64,000 nucleotides of DNA from Pochonia chlamydosporia 170 (GCF_001653235.2 NW_019154046.1:496001-560000), one strand, 5' to 3'. Positions 33,421-45,890 are shown, counted from the stretch's first letter. Notes: generated by a model not told the origin, from the sequence alone. Translations and numbers: made by a program.

Positions 33421-36400
33421 ATTGAACGGGTTTCTAGTTGTGACTGCTCGCGTTACACCGCAGCGCAGGTCTTAACTGTTTCTGTTGCAACCAATGATCA
33501 CTGACGGAGTATCTGGCGCCGCAAACGAGTTACTCCACAAAAGCGCCAGCAATTAGGAAAACAAGGCGCACCACGCCCTGGATCCTCAGGTGGGACACAT
33601 ACACATCCTGCCACCTCACCACATCCACCATTACCAACGGGACAATTCTCGATGGCGATAACTGGTACTGTAACTATGACTGGTTCAAGAGCGTAGAATA
33701 TAGGTTTATGTGCTAGTCTTTAATTGAAGTTTTTTTTTTTGGCCAAGGTAGCATCGTTAAAAAGAACAGGATTTCATCTATCTGTTCATATATAACTACC
33801 TTTGGCCGAGATGCTGTAAGTGGTAGAGTCGGGTTTAATAGTTGATCCTTCTTACTATGTATTTTCCATAGCTAAGAGCAGAATGCTAGTTCTGCTTACA
33901 CTCCACTACGAAGTGGACCACATATGTGGAAGTTGCTAAATAGGAGGGAAAGGTCGGAAAACCAGAGACATCGCTTACTATGACGTATGGATGCTCAATC
34001 GAGCACCCCAGATTGCCGTCAACGGCGTCGGTAACTAGAGCCAATCACGGCCCGGTGGTGACCATCCACTGCATTGTTCGTCCAGACTTGCCTTCTGTGC
34101 TGCCAAAGGCGGATCCCCAAATCTGGCTTCGTGTCAAGAGAGAATAACTGAGCTCTCACATAAGGATGTACGTTACGGCTTTATGTCATCAGTATGGGCA
34201 CAAGGTGCGCCTGCGTTGACTTGCTGATCATTTGATCTAGTAGCTTACGCCATTTTAACAATGCCTCATATCCTTTTCAAGGATCGCCGGCTTGCAAGAG
34301 GCTGCACAGAGACATCGATCGGCAATTCCGGGGCCATAAACCAAGTGTAGCACACACGGAGAAGTCAGGCTTTGCGGCACGTCCCATCAGCTAATGTGAT
34401 TCAGTGATATGTGCCAGTACGACTGGAGCAGCTTATTTGATCGGCATGTTTGCAGCATCACCGCGGCCTGGAGAGGACGAGGCGCTTCCAATCAAAGTAC
34501 AAGAGTCTGCCTTGGGTTAGGCAGCAGTGCGGCAATGAGGCTCAGGCTTTCGTGACTTTGTGACAGGTCTCAGATCCAAGAATTACTCCAAGATCGACAC
34601 ATTGCTTCGAATATTTCGGGTTGCATGCCTTCTTGTTTGGTCGACTTGCTTTCAGCTTTCCCCATAAAGGAGTTAGAGGAAGAAAATCATGCAGCCTTAT
34701 CCCATCACTGCCTGTTGTCCAGGTCAGACAAGGCCCTTACGTCCGTGTCGATCATATGCATAACATTCAGTAAACGGAAAATCTGTGTATAACAGCTCCG
34801 ATCGCAATTTGGGAAGCTCGAGCGCCTGCAGGTCTCAGTGCGCTTCAGTCTTCTGTTGCAAAGCGTTTTTTTGAGCTCACAAGCTGCGGGCTACATATTG
34901 CTTACTTGAACCACAGAATTTTGACCGTGCAATCGCAACTTCCTGTGCAACTATTACAGTTTTAATCTCAGCTTCAAAAGCCCTTCTGTAGTCGGTGGAG
35001 TACCAACGGTAGACGAAATGTACTCAGCCGCCTGTTTGATGATTCCCTGCTGTCATGGCACATCGCATACGGTTTTACGTTTCAATCTTTGCCAGTGGTG
35101 GGTTGAAGGGATCAGGGCAAATTTACAGAACGCCGCAGCTTGGGTCGATTCTTAGTGATGTGGCAAAACATAATGTGTGTGGATCCACATGCAACCATCG
35201 TGGCTGTTGGAGAGCCAGGCAGGCATCTTAATACACCTTTGCCGGGATGGGTCAGGATTTTCGTCGGCACCGCCTGTTCAGCTCAGGTACTCCAATTAGA
35301 CTCTGGAACGTACGCAGGATACATGTAGCGACGTTGTCGTCAGCTCCAGTACCGACCTTGGCGGCCATCTGAACGATGGCTGGCTGTGTGGACCCACCTC
35401 TACTCCTCCAGACCGCGACTATGAGGCTAGGATCGGCCCGTCCCTAAAAGCCCCAACGTCTTGTCACACTTCACTTGTTTGCACGATCGGGCAGAAGATC
35501 CCCTGTGAATCGGGCAACGAGAGACTCTTGATTTTCTACAAAAAAGAGTGGAATCATCTGCCGCCCTCAAGGCATGTAGCGTCCCTATCAATTGCCATTT
35601 AAAAACGGCTGCAGAAAATGGTGTCCAAGCAGAATTTAGTAACAACATTTGATTTTGCGACAGAGTCTACTTGTGTGCCGTAATATGACGTAGCTAATTA
35701 TGAGTCTCATAACGTTACAGCAGGCGGTCGTCAGCTCGAGATTCATTGGTAGACCAAGATATAAACAGTTTGCTGCGGAGAACGGATGGATCTTCCGGAT
35801 GAGGCTGACTGTCGATCCAAGCCAGGCCACAGCATGTAAGCGCAATGTCGGTCACCGTCGGCCGTCTGACCCTGCAGGTAGAGAGCCCAGTGACGAGACT
35901 TCCAGCCTCCTGCTGGGATATCACAAGTGTTTGAACCGGACTTAGGGGACTACTCACCAAAGCAGCATGTACTGTCGTCAGCCTGTCGAACGCACAGGTG
36001 CCACAACTTTCAAACTGTGACAAATTGCGGCATCTTCTGCAAGTTTCAGCCCCAGACTTGTTTGGGGGTCTACTAACCGCTTTTCAATTACCAGCCCTGA
36101 TTTGGAAAGACATATGAGCGGCACGCATCGCCGACATCAGGACCCGGCACGTCAGTTGCGGACAGGGTTGAAAGCCACTCCACTCAATCCACTGAATGCT
36201 CGAGTGCAGTGGGTAGATCATAATCCACTGAATATCCCAATATAGTGTATCCACTGGAAGCTGTTGTGGATTGGGTGTATTGGGTGGATTAGGAGAGGAT
36301 TGGCAAAGCGCCAGTGAAGCCATCACCGAAAGCTCGGCCACCCGTCTCCCTTGTTCTGACTTCCAAGTTGGACTTATCTCCAACTAGCTTCCATCTCCTC

Positions 36401-36841
36401 TTGGAAACTTGCCACCTGAGTAAGCCACTTTGTTGCCCATACTTCTAGCTGTTGCCCAGACATCTGAGCCAATTTAATGTCAACTTGTTCTTCGTTTACC
36501 GAAGTTATCAGTATCGCCTGCTGTGTTCTCATGGTTCCAATAACAACATGGGTTACCTGGGGTAAGATCGATCATATATCTTAGGGTCTCCCTTTTACTT
36601 TTTGCGGGTTGAAGATTGCCTCAGTTCATCTGAACAAAATTTTTCGGCGTGCGTCGTCTTTCTTCAGGAAGTGCCTTCCCCTTGTTTCGGTTATATTTGA
36701 AACGGCTACGGATTTGATCAGGAGACTTCAGTTGTAGCACGCAAAAAATAATTCTACAGATAATGAACAATCTCACCGTATGTTCATCCAGCTTTATTTT
36801 CTGGTTTTTCCATTTCATGGCTCTGGGGATAAGAATGCTTA
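33421..36841. other. Long gene-free stretch
   Basis: About 3.4 kb without a supportable gene on either strand: frames are short and stop-dense. Noted inside it are a solo repeat end at 35,655-35,712 and a small patch of atccactgaat/tggatt-type words at about 36,175-36,290. No RNA gene was recognised. Confidence 0.45.
35655..35712. repeat. Solo terminus of the 262-bp dispersed repeat
   Basis: The sequence from acttgtgtgccgtaatatg to ctcataacgttaca aligns with the last 55 bp of 5,087-5,347 (acctgtgcgccacgatatt...ctcataacgtgaca). The rest of the repeat is missing. Confidence 0.5.
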
Positions 36842-36899
36842 GTGGCGACATGCAAGATCCACGAAATTGACTTGTCACAGACCAGAGACCATCGTCAAA

Positions 36900-37130
36900 G
36901 AAATGCACTTCGATGTTACGTACGATCTATTTGTTTGGAAGAGAGAGGAATTCGGTTGCTGCTGGACTATGGAGTCGATGGTGGCGCTATTGATGTTGAT
37001 GGAAACCTCCCCCTCTCTTTATACATAGGCGAACCGATTTTTGGCATTGAGCATAATATTTTTCGACTATTGCTGGCGGATCGTTTCACCCGACGAGTTC
37101 CGACCACGGTTTCCTAACGCTTTTCCGGAT
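36900..37130 (+). pseudogene. Possible ankyrin-repeat remnant
   Basis: A plus-strand frame gives RGIRLLLDYGVDGGAIDVDG, NLPLSLYIGEP and EHNIFRLLLADRF, which has the spacing of one and a half ankyrin units (..LLLDYGAD....D.DGNTPLHLA......IFRLLL). It is isolated, diverged from the ankyrin array at 39 kb, and interrupted downstream. The call is tentative. Confidence 0.35.
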
Positions 37131-37195
37131 TTTATAGGGCGTCAGATGCTCTTTTTTGATCAAATTGGATTTCAGGGTACGCTTTTTGCGGAAGG

Positions 37196-37353
37196 TGTTA
37201 CTATTGTTTCCACCGCCGTCTTTGGCGGCGGAGCCAGCAGCCTGCGAATGGCTTCAAACGATGGCTGAAACAGACCTCACGTGAGGAGGCCTCACCACCA
37301 ACACAGGGGCGTACGTCATCCATAGCTAGATGAATTCAACAAGCATCAATCAA
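37196..37353. repeat. Repeat abutting the bZIP fragment
   Basis: Plus-strand copy of the segment inverted at 27,951-28,100. It holds ccgccgtctttggcggcgg (hairpin), cagacctcacgtgagg (palindrome with an E-box) and the first codons upstream of the bZIP basic region. The similarity ends near caatcaaag. Confidence 0.75.
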
Positions 37354-37691
37354 AGAATCGGCGCGAAGGAGCACTCGAACGAAACCGAGTCACCGCTTCC
37401 AATTGTCGAAAACGCAAGAAGCAGTGGACTGAAAACCTAGAGGAGAAGAAATCTGGACTGGAAGCTATCCATGGTGATCTCCAGGCAGAATACATGAACC
37501 TTCTTCAAGAGCCGTCTCAGCTGAAAGACTTGCTCATAAGCCATGCCAGCTGCCAGCACCCAGATATTGACATTTGGATCAAGAACGAGGCTTCAAAATA
37601 CGTTCACAATTTACACAGTCCGCAGAGTGTGAATAGTGTATGTTCTGTGCCAAGTCTAGAAGGTAAGGGTTTATCAATGCCCTCGCGGTAG
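37325..37691 (+). pseudogene. bZIP transcription-factor fragment
   Basis: In one open frame: ALERNRVTASNCRKRKKQW, the basic region with the N-x3-A-x2-C-R signature, then a leucine-zipper-like helix (NLEEKKSGLEAIHGDLQAEY, MNLLQEPSQLKDLL) and SHASCQHPDIDIWIKNEASKYV, a tail seen in fungal ATF/CREB-type bZIPs. No start codon precedes it in frame. The frame ends at 37,691 after a Ser-rich stretch, so N-terminal parts are absent. Fungal proteins of this type control stress and developmental genes. This copy looks truncated at the repeat boundary. Confidence 0.65.
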
Positions 37692-38162
37692 TACGCTCTA
37701 TCTGCTGCCGATTATCATCGACCGGACCTGTTGCTTACAATATCATATTAGAAAATGGTTCCACGGCACGATATTCAACGACTATCAGCCCAGTCACTGG
37801 TTCTGATGGATCACGAAGCCAGGACCTGATCAGCAACGACTTTTTGGACGAAGAGGATGGTTTCGAGGACGATGTGGAAGACTGATATACAAGCCAGCAC
37901 CAACACCTCTGTAGGTGGACCATGAAACAACAAATATGGAGTACGGGGGCTGCGTTTGGCTGATGACTCAACACAGCGTACTTTCGATATGGGGCACCAC
38001 CATGCATCATAGCATCCTCCACACCCGCGTACCTGTTATGCCGCTTGGTCACCTTTCCGTGCATCGTGTTTCGAGGCCGAACGCAAGCGTTGCAGATTCG
38101 AAAACAAGAGGTTTCGTGGTCGACTCCATCGCCGAACTGATCCCGACTTGGCGCGACAGCCA

Positions 38163-38394
38163 CAAGCTTTGCGATGGTGGACTCAATTCCCCTCGACGTC
38201 CTTTTGAAGTTCCCTTTGTCCAAATACTCAAACACAAGGTATACCCAGAGATAGGTGCGATTGGTAGTCTCCTGTAGCTTTTTTTCCAAATGGCTTTTGA
38301 TTTGCGGGGACAAGTTCTTCTTCTGCGACAGCTCGCCGACCCGGTGTGTAATGATGTAGTTTACCTCCCGGGTGATGGTTTCCGACTCTTGCAC
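38163..38394 (-). pseudogene. NACHT-region fragment paralogous to the ankyrin NLR
   Basis: Encodes ESETITREVNYIITHRVGEL, SQKKNLSPQIKSHLEKKLQE, TTNRTYLWVYLVFEYLDKGN and FKRTSRGIESTIAKL, closely matching the post-NACHT helical region of the gene at 39.1-43.3 kb (ESEIINQEVNRVITHRVNQL and so on). Similarity begins and ends abruptly, so this is a 230-bp duplicate piece lying downstream of the intact gene in the same orientation. Confidence 0.85.
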
Positions 38395-39078
38395 CGCACG
38401 AGTCCTTTCGAATCATTTAACATTATCGAAAATGGTGACCCTGCAAGCATCGCCGAATGACACTGACGACGCTGGTATCTACAAAGCGGAATAATTGCCA
38501 AAAGCCGATGATGTACCTCAAACTATTGATTCCGCAAACACACCAAACGTGACAAATTCGGACCGTGCTGAGATCAATTTTCAGCTTTTCCCGCCGTCTC
38601 GTAGTCACTGAGGCAGAGGGGTTCTCCCAGTATTGTAGTGTTTTCCGTCCTTTGGATTTGGGATCAAGGTGATTACTTGCACGGTTGTCTGGCCGCATTC
38701 ACTTGTACTCACGTTGAGCCCTCCATTGGACGGCACTCCTTACAATCGTTCATTGTGGCTACCCTACATTGCCTCTGCGGATAACATCATTCTGTCATGC
38801 GCGGGTAACCTTCCCCTGTATTCTTACTTTCTTGGCACGCAGACTCGTATATTGACTATAAGGTGGATCAGTTGGGACGTTTCAAGAATTTCGATGAAGA
38901 GACTGGCTGCATTTTCACAGTGATTACCATCACTGACCAGAGCGGCGGCCTGCTGGATTGCCTGACATAAGAGTGGCTCAGGAATATATAAGCTAGGGAA
39001 AGGGTCACTAGTACAGGGAATTGCAAAATTCTCATTGCCGGCGACAGGTTATGCTGGTACTGTATGGCCTTCTAGTTA
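38395..39078. other. 3' flank of the ankyrin NLR
   Basis: No gene recognised. An 84-codon plus-strand frame (38,669-38,923) and a 91-codon minus-strand frame show no domain. Confidence 0.35.
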
Positions 39079-40650
39079 TCATGATTTCCGTTGTAGCAGC
39101 TTGACGATAGCCTCGTGCCCTTTCTCGGCGGCTAGCAATAGCGGCGTCTGGCCAGAGTTACTCCCCGCCTCGATGTCGGCGCCATTTTCGAGAAGCAGCT
39201 TGGCGATAGCCTCGTGTCCCTTCTCAGCGGCCCGCGATAGCGGCGTCCGACCAGACTTACTCCTTGCCTTGACCTCGGCGCCCTTCTCGATTAGCAGCTT
39301 GACGACGGCCCCGTGCCCCTTCTCGGAGGCCCATGACAGTGGCGTCAGGTTATCCCTATTCTTAGCTTCGATGTCGGCTCCGTTCTCAAGTAGCAGCTTG
39401 ACGATAACCTCATGTCCATTCGCGGCGGCCCACGATAGAGGCGTCAGAAAATCCCCATTCTCAGCGTTGACGTCGGCGCCATTCTCGAGTAGCAGCTTGA
39501 CGATACCTTTGTGCCCCCTCTCACCAGCCCATAGCGGCGTCAGAGTATCCCTCTTCTGAGCTTCGATGTCTGCTCCCTTCTCGAGTAGCAGCTTGACGAC
39601 GGCCACATGCCCGCTCGCGGCAGCCCGCGATAGCGGCGTTCTACCGGAGTTACTCTTCACCTCGACCTTGGCGCCGTTCTCGAGTAGCAGCTTGACTATA
39701 GGCTTATGCCCATTCGCGGCGGCCCACGATAACGGCGTCAGATTATCCCTATTCTCAGCGTTGGCGTCGGCACCATTCTCGAGCAGCAGCTTGACAATAG
39801 CCTCGTGTCCCTTCTCAGCGGCCCGCGATAGCGGCGTCCGACCAGAGTTACTCTTCGTCTCGACTTCGGCACCCTTCTCGAGCAACAACTTGACGATAGT
39901 ACCGTGTCCCTTCTCGGCGGCACGTGATAGCGGCGTCTGATGACGGTTGCTCTTCGCTTCGACACAGGCGCCTTTCTCGAGAAGCAGCCTGACAACGGCC
40001 TCGTGTCCGTTCGCGGCGGCCCAAAATAGCGGCGCCAGATTATCCTTATTCTTGGCCTCGACCTCGGCACCCCCGTCAAGCAATAGCCTGACGATAGCTT
40101 CGTGCCCGTTCCCGGCCGCCACCAATAGCGGAGTCTGACCAGAATCATTCTCCGCCTCGACTTCGGCGCCCTTCTCGAGCAGCAGCCTGACAACGGCCTC
40201 GCGCCCGTTCGCGATGGCCCAGAATAGCGGCGTCTGACCGTTGACGTCTTTCGACTCGACTTCGGCACCACTCTCCAGCAGCAGCTTGACGATGGCCGCG
40301 CGCCCCGACTTGGCGGCCAGCAATAAAGGCGTCTGACCAGAGATACTCTTTGTCTCGATTTCGGCACCCTTCTCGAGCAACAACTTGACGATAGTATCGT
40401 GTCCCTTCTCGGCGGCACGTGATAGCGGCGTCTGATGACGGTTGCTCTTCGCTTCGATACAGGCGCCATGCTCGAGCAGCAGCTTGACAACGGCCTCGTA
40501 CCCGTTCTCGGCGGCCCAAAATAGTGGCGTCCGACCATACTCCGTGTCTCTCGGCTCGATGTCCCCACCCTTTCCTAGAAGGAGCTTGACAACACCAGGG
40601 TGGCCGCAGTACGATGCTACCATAAGATTCGTAAAAGGCTCCGTTGTCTT
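39079..40650 (-). repeat. 16 tandem ankyrin units, near-identical
   Basis: Units of 33 residues, consensus GQTPLSRAAEKGHEAIVKLL plus LENGAEVEAKNRD. Variation is concentrated at the start of each unit (GR/GQ/NL/HQ), at the two or three residues after TPL (SRAA, LLAA, FWAA, SWAA), and at the hairpin end. One unit (TLTPLWAGERGHKG) is one codon short. The last unit ends two residues after VKLL. Confidence 0.9.
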
Positions 40651-43290
40651 CATACCTGTAGTCTTCCAGTAGATTTTAAACCATACTGAGTAGCTCTTGG
40701 AACCCGGATCACAGATTCCCAAGGCGGAATGTATAATGGGAACGTTATCAACGATGCCAGCCTCGCGGAAGTGAGCCCCCCAGAATTTGGCTGAATATTC
40801 CAAGAAGGCGTGGCTGTCGGTGGAATTACCTGCTTCCCTGTTCGCGTCTTTCGGAAGGCCAAGATCGTAGTTGAAGAAGTTCAGGTAGCGTATGCAGAGC
40901 TCCGCAACGACGGCATGCGCACAGTAGATATTAATGGAGCGATGCCACTGTGCCTGTAATGGAATAGTTGCAGGCCATACCAAATCTGCAAGGAGAAACT
41001 CGCGAGCAGTTTGGTGAAGGAAATAAATCTTGCCACGATGGATTGAGATGAATAATCCACACCACGATCTAAGCCTTAGCTTGAAGTCCTCGTCTTCTTC
41101 TAAGTCAATATCCTGAAAGCACCGCGTTTTATCGTCTATATTCACGGCAATGTTCATTTCCGAGAGAGTTAGTGGCCGACTCGCTACCAAGATAATACTC
41201 AAGGCCTTCCGAACCATCGGGTGTTCCTTAGACTTGCTGAGGATCTGCTCATATGCCTCATTGATACTCATGGGAAGCGTTGCAATGGCAGATTCGATCC
41301 CCTTTAGCGTCTTCTTAAAGTTTTCTCTCTCTAAGTAGTCGAACACAAGGTATACCCAGAGATAGGTCCGGTGGGTAGTCTCTTGTAACCTTTTCTCTAA
41401 ATGGCTCTTCATCTGGGGTGAAAGGTTCTTCCTCTCCAATAGCTGATTAACCCGATGAGTAATGACGCGGTTCACCTCCTGATTAATGATTTCCGACTCT
41501 TCCTCTCCTGGTATACGCATATTTGGAAAAACTTCTAACAGGCCACGGAACTTGGACACTATTTGTTCATAGGGGCGGCAAGTTAGAAGGTACTTTAACT
41601 TGCCATGACCCCACTTGTCGCTACGGAACTGGCTCTCTACATTCCGCATCAGGTCCGCAAACTCTAATTCGGCGCATTCATCCAGGGCATCCAGGACAAG
41701 GATTACAGGCCCTGCCTTTGGATCATGTATAGCGTTTCGCAGAACCTTCCAGAGCGAATCTGTAGAGTTGATCAAACCTTGGCCGTCCGTACGAAACTGT
41801 GTCATAGCATGCCCGATCAGAAACGGCTTCTGTGCAAAGAGCTGGTGAAGTAGAGCACAAAGTGCTTGCCGGACGGTGTTCTGGTCTTGGTCTTTGAAGA
41901 AGAAGTAGCAGATCGTTGTTGGTCGCGGCAGATACTGGTCTATCAGGTACTTGGCCAATACTGACTTTCCGCAGCCAGGATCAGCCGTGACTAGTAATGG
42001 CCCGGAGTCCTGCTTCATCCATTTCTGGAAGTGCTCGTGCTTGAGGAACCAGAAGCAGGTATCTTTAACCCTTTCTTCCACTCGATCTTTATACCACTCA
42101 TACGTAGCGTCCCTACTGCCAGTCGTGAGGCGGAACAGTTGGTGACACTTTTCCTCTTTCTCGGAGAGCCTCTCTTTAGCAAAGCTTGTCTGGGCTTCAA
42201 GCTGCTTCTTTGCAATGTCTCGTTGATTTTGTGTGACTTCACGGAGGCCTATACATAAGATAAGCATGCATTAATGGTATGTTTCTAAGACCCTGGAATT
42301 ACCGTATAGAATATCGCCAATTTTCTTCTCCGTTTCAACCCTATTTGGAGTTATTCGGCGGAGGAGATCCTTCGCATATGCTGCGGCCGCCATTGCTGCA
42401 TAGCCCTGCCACTCCTCGTTCTTGTGGGAGTCCGAGTAATCGCAAATCCCGCGTATAACCAAGCAAGGAAAGTGGTTCATCAGTCCCGCTGCTTCCATCT
42501 CAAAGCATAGAATGTCCTCTTCCGCGGCCAGCTTGTCCCTCACCGAAGCATCCTTCATTAGCTGGTTCCCCGAGGCAATAACGCCATAGTGGATCGTCAA
42601 ATTGTCATGATCTTGAGTACGTTCGGATCGTAGCACCAGCCTTTTTCGACCAGTACCACAGGATGCCACGCAGCTCACATCGTCGTTTACAGGATGCACG
42701 ACTCTGGATTGATACAACCTGTCACTATTTAGGTTTGGGCGGCTGTACTTCTTCAGTAGTCTTGGCTTCTTTCGAAGACTGCCATTTATGCTCTCTTCAA
42801 GCCGGTGACCTTTGCTCTCGTACTGTGCCTTGAGTCCATTTACCGCTGCCCGTAGGACTGTAGGCGGCTGGTTTAAGAGGCCTGTTCGCTGGAAGGTCTG
42901 ACTTTGAATGGTTTTGCCAAAGTCGTACTGTAGCACGCCACCATTCCCATCTCGAGGATCGCTGACCACAATGTCACCCAAACGAATATCATGCTTTGGG
43001 CTTGGCGCACCGCCACCAATGCCAACCATTAGACCAATTCTGACATTAGGGAAGCTGTGCATCATGTCGCTCGCAACACCTGCAGCGCGGGATACGCCAT
43101 ACTCCCCGCTGGGTAAGACAGCAATGACGACATTGTGTTTCCCCATTCTTCCCAGAGTATAATCGTTGTTGTCATTGGGCGACAGATGTTCCGGTCCTTC
43201 GTGTTCCTCGTCCAAGAACGCTTGTGCGGCAACGTACTCTGTACTTATGGCGCATATCCATCCGACTGTGTAGCTATTAGGTTCGGACAT
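39079..43290 (-). CDS. PNP-NACHT-ankyrin NLR-like protein, apparently intact
   Basis: Exon 1 43,290-42,303, intron 42,302-42,249 (donor gtaatt, acceptor tatag), exon 2 42,248-39,079: 1,385 aa without stops. Start at MSEPNSYTVGW, matching the WD40 paralogue; a longer in-frame start exists 84 nt upstream. The PNP_UDP domain fills exon 1 ([36 protein letters not shown]). After a helical linker comes a NACHT NTPase with Walker A ADPGCGKSVLAKYL and Walker B VILVLDALDECAE, then a helical region with HRTYLWVYLVFDYL and FLHQTAREFLL, and 16 ankyrin units. In fungi such proteins are intracellular receptors for non-self recognition: repeats sense, NACHT oligomerises, and the N-terminal domain is the proposed effector, here with nucleoside-phosphorylase/nucleosidase fold. 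Catalytic activity is inferred. It is the only full-length NLR here without a lesion. Confidence 0.93.
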
Positions 43291-44984
43291 GTTCGTTCGT
43301 AGGGTGGTCCAAATGCAAAGGTCGATGAGTGCTCTGTCGCCCAGGTTTCTTAGCAATTGTCTCAAGCTGGACAAGTTGGCTCTGGTAGTGGACGTCTATG
43401 GTCGCCAGCACGACGACCATCTCGACCTCAGACTTGCCCACCCAAGCGCAGACAAAATTAGTAGGATTCCGGGATTTTGTGCCGCAGTTTAATAGCAGAG
43501 TGCATCCAAAAGCGACTTCGATTTCGGAGGAAGATGCCACGCTATACCTATGTTGCTCAACACAAGTCGGTTGGGCAATAATGCGAAGGACAAAGTCGCT
43601 GGCAGACAGCATGATCAGTTTTCAACCGAGCCCCCTCGGGCCGATCGGCAGCGTTTTACTCCCAGTTGAATAAGCAACCTCCCGCCCAATTATTAAATGC
43701 GCGCCCGGACGCCTCTGTATTGGCCGCCACCAATTCTTGTAGCGCCTAAGTCCGCAGGTAGACGGAAATATCGAAAATACGGCGGCTAAAGTAGAGAGAG
43801 GTGGCAAAATTAGGAAAGCAACAAGCGAGATTAGCAGAAGCAAGCTCACTGTAACGGTCCAAGCGAGTATATTGACAACTGGCTAGGTGACTAAAAACAA
43901 GTATCCAAAGGTGAAGAAGAAAGGAAGAAAAGGAGAGCTCAGGGAGCTCTTGAGCTCCTGAGCTTGACGCAGCTAATCTCGCTTGCTGACAGGGATAGAG
44001 GCGAGAGCGGCCGCCGAGCCAACCTCGGGCTTAACCCGTTACATCAAGTACCTAAATCAATACAAGAATACGTGGTAGAACTTCTCATCAAGGCTATGCT
44101 TTGCTTTTTAGGTATGCATCACGTGCGTCTCCGCTTGATAAAGCATGGTTTCCATATGGTATAAGTCATAATTCACATGGTCTAATTCTAACTCTTGTTC
44201 ATGGAAACTCTTAACAAGCTTGACAATATATCTTCCTAAGACAGAAAGAATCATTAACTTTCAGCCACCCACCTCGAGCAAATACCTAAGACTCTTTTAA
44301 AGATCTCCCGGCGACTTTTCTTTCTGGCTTGTTTTGGCGTTGGTGTTGGCATAGGTGAGAAAACATGGCCAGGTATTGATACGTTTGGCAGAGCAGCACC
44401 TAATGTTGGCTGTTGATCGCGCCGTCCAAATCAACAAACAAAACTAATGTACACCCCCCCTCCTCTTGGAGCCTGGCCTGTTGTTTGGATGCTATTGGTT
44501 TGACTGCCTGGGATGTAGGACTCACATCAGCGGTGACCAATCTAAAGATGATTTGACACGTATTTGATTACGTATCTGCATAAGATCTTCTTCGTTGGCC
44601 GGCTGGATACTCGCCCTCACGATGGGCCAGAACCCCAAGCATGTCCAAAATGCAAGTCGATACTTCGTCGATGGTAAGTTCTGTCACTCTTTGGAGAGAG
44701 GCAAGGCAGATTTGGTTATAAATAACCACGATGTGGCCAAAAGTGTCAGTGCGGCGGTGGTGTGGTGCTCTAGGTATATGATACATCTCACTGCAATATA
44801 ACGAGCCCAACGCCTCTTTTGCGCAAATGCAAGGCTATTTCTTCTTCAACAATCGCGTTTAGCCACACACATGTGATCTGCAATATGGGGCCCCTTGGGC
44901 TCCCCGTAATAGGAGAGAGAATTAGGATATCTTTGCGTATAAGAACGGCCGGTACGCTCTTCATTATAGGGGTCTCACAGATCT
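43291..44984. other. Intergenic between the ankyrin NLR and the A-segment element
   Basis: Contains the promoter side of the NLR. Short frames on both strands (for example 43,277-43,612 minus) show no known domain. Nothing further recognised. Confidence 0.4.
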
Positions 44985-45536
44985 GTGGGACCTCTTCATC
45001 AATATTTCACCTCACCGGCGCCATGCAAGCTGCAAAGACCTCAACAGACAACAAAAGCTACTACTAAAAATGTTACTCAAGTACCTTTTGCCACTGAAGA
45101 AGAATTTGATCGTTATTTCGATAATTTAGACAAGATAGCTAGTGGGGGCATTCAGTTAGCTGCTTCGACTGCGAGCTCGGGGACAACAGAGAAATTAACG
45201 TCACCGGAAGAATCCGTTGATCAAGCCTCTCGGGTTTGCTATCCAACGTCAACTAGATTATACATTGACAATGATGATCCCGGCAATTTGGCGAACTCAG
45301 ATTCCGAAGATGATCTATTGTTGTCAACCTCGAGAGCAGAAAAATCCTCCTCGAGACTCGATTCGACAAATACGGAACACAAGTCTAGAGAGCGTACGCT
45401 GGCAAGACCGAAGCCGAAGGCTAAAACGAGGGGAAGAAGTAGCATAGTGAAAGGCTTAAAACGGATGAAAAGGGGGAAACAACAACGGGTATTGACAGTA
45501 TTCAAAAACTGCGACGTCATCATATTTAAGGCGTGA
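44985..45536 (+). CDS. Hypothetical protein on a dispersed repeat
   Basis: A 183-codon frame: Thr/Gln-rich start, an acidic middle (FATEEEFDRYFDNLDKIASG; DPGNLANSDSEDDLLLS) and a strongly basic tail (RTLARPKPKAKTRGRSSI; KGLKRMKRGKQQR). The basic tail (45,330-45,482) is repeated at 49,680-49,832, so it lies on a repeated element. Whether it is a transposon-encoded protein or a captured gene fragment cannot be told. No family is recognised. Confidence 0.35.
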   Translation: MGPLHQYFTSPAPCKLQRPQQTTKATTKNVTQVPFATEEEFDRYFDNLDKIASGGIQLAASTASSGTTEKLTSPEESVDQASRVCYPTSTRLYIDNDDPGNLANSDSEDDLLLSTSRAEKSSSRLDSTNTEHKSRERTLARPKPKAKTRGRSSIVKGLKRMKRGKQQRVLTVFKNCDVIIFKA

Positions 45537-45890
45537 CAAAGAGTGGAATGTTCATGGGATACCATGAACAGATTCAGTTAAACAGACAATATATCTTGGG
45601 GACACAGGGGACACATTATGATTATGGTTCCTCCTCCTTAGTGACAATAAATTGGTAGTTCTATAACGCCGAAATGAGGCCATGGAAACTACTGATTGAT
45701 GCTCCATGACGTCCAAATGTTGCAATGTTACCCTGAGAATTGACGAACAGCAAGCAGGGTCATCCTCCGCGTTTTTAAAGGGGGTGTTGAGCCGGTTCTA
45801 ACTCGTCGATGGGGGTAAACCGATCTAGATATGTAAGAAGCCAACTGACGTATTAGCCACCGGACTTATCAACGGAAAATCTTTTGCGCC
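45330..45890 (+). repeat. Dispersed repeat, segments A and B
   Basis: Segment A (45,330-45,482) matches 49,680-49,832 directly. Segment B (about 45,545-45,885) is inverted at 28,760-29,090. Segment C, present in the other two copies, is missing here: after cggaaaatctttt the sequence diverges. Confidence 0.7.

Noticed and set aside
36175..36290. Minisatellite of atccactgaat words
   Set aside because: Copies are too few and irregular to call a tandem array.
39035..40568. Long plus- and minus-strand frames across the ankyrin array
   Set aside because: Alternative frames of the ankyrin repeats, periodic and without independent features.
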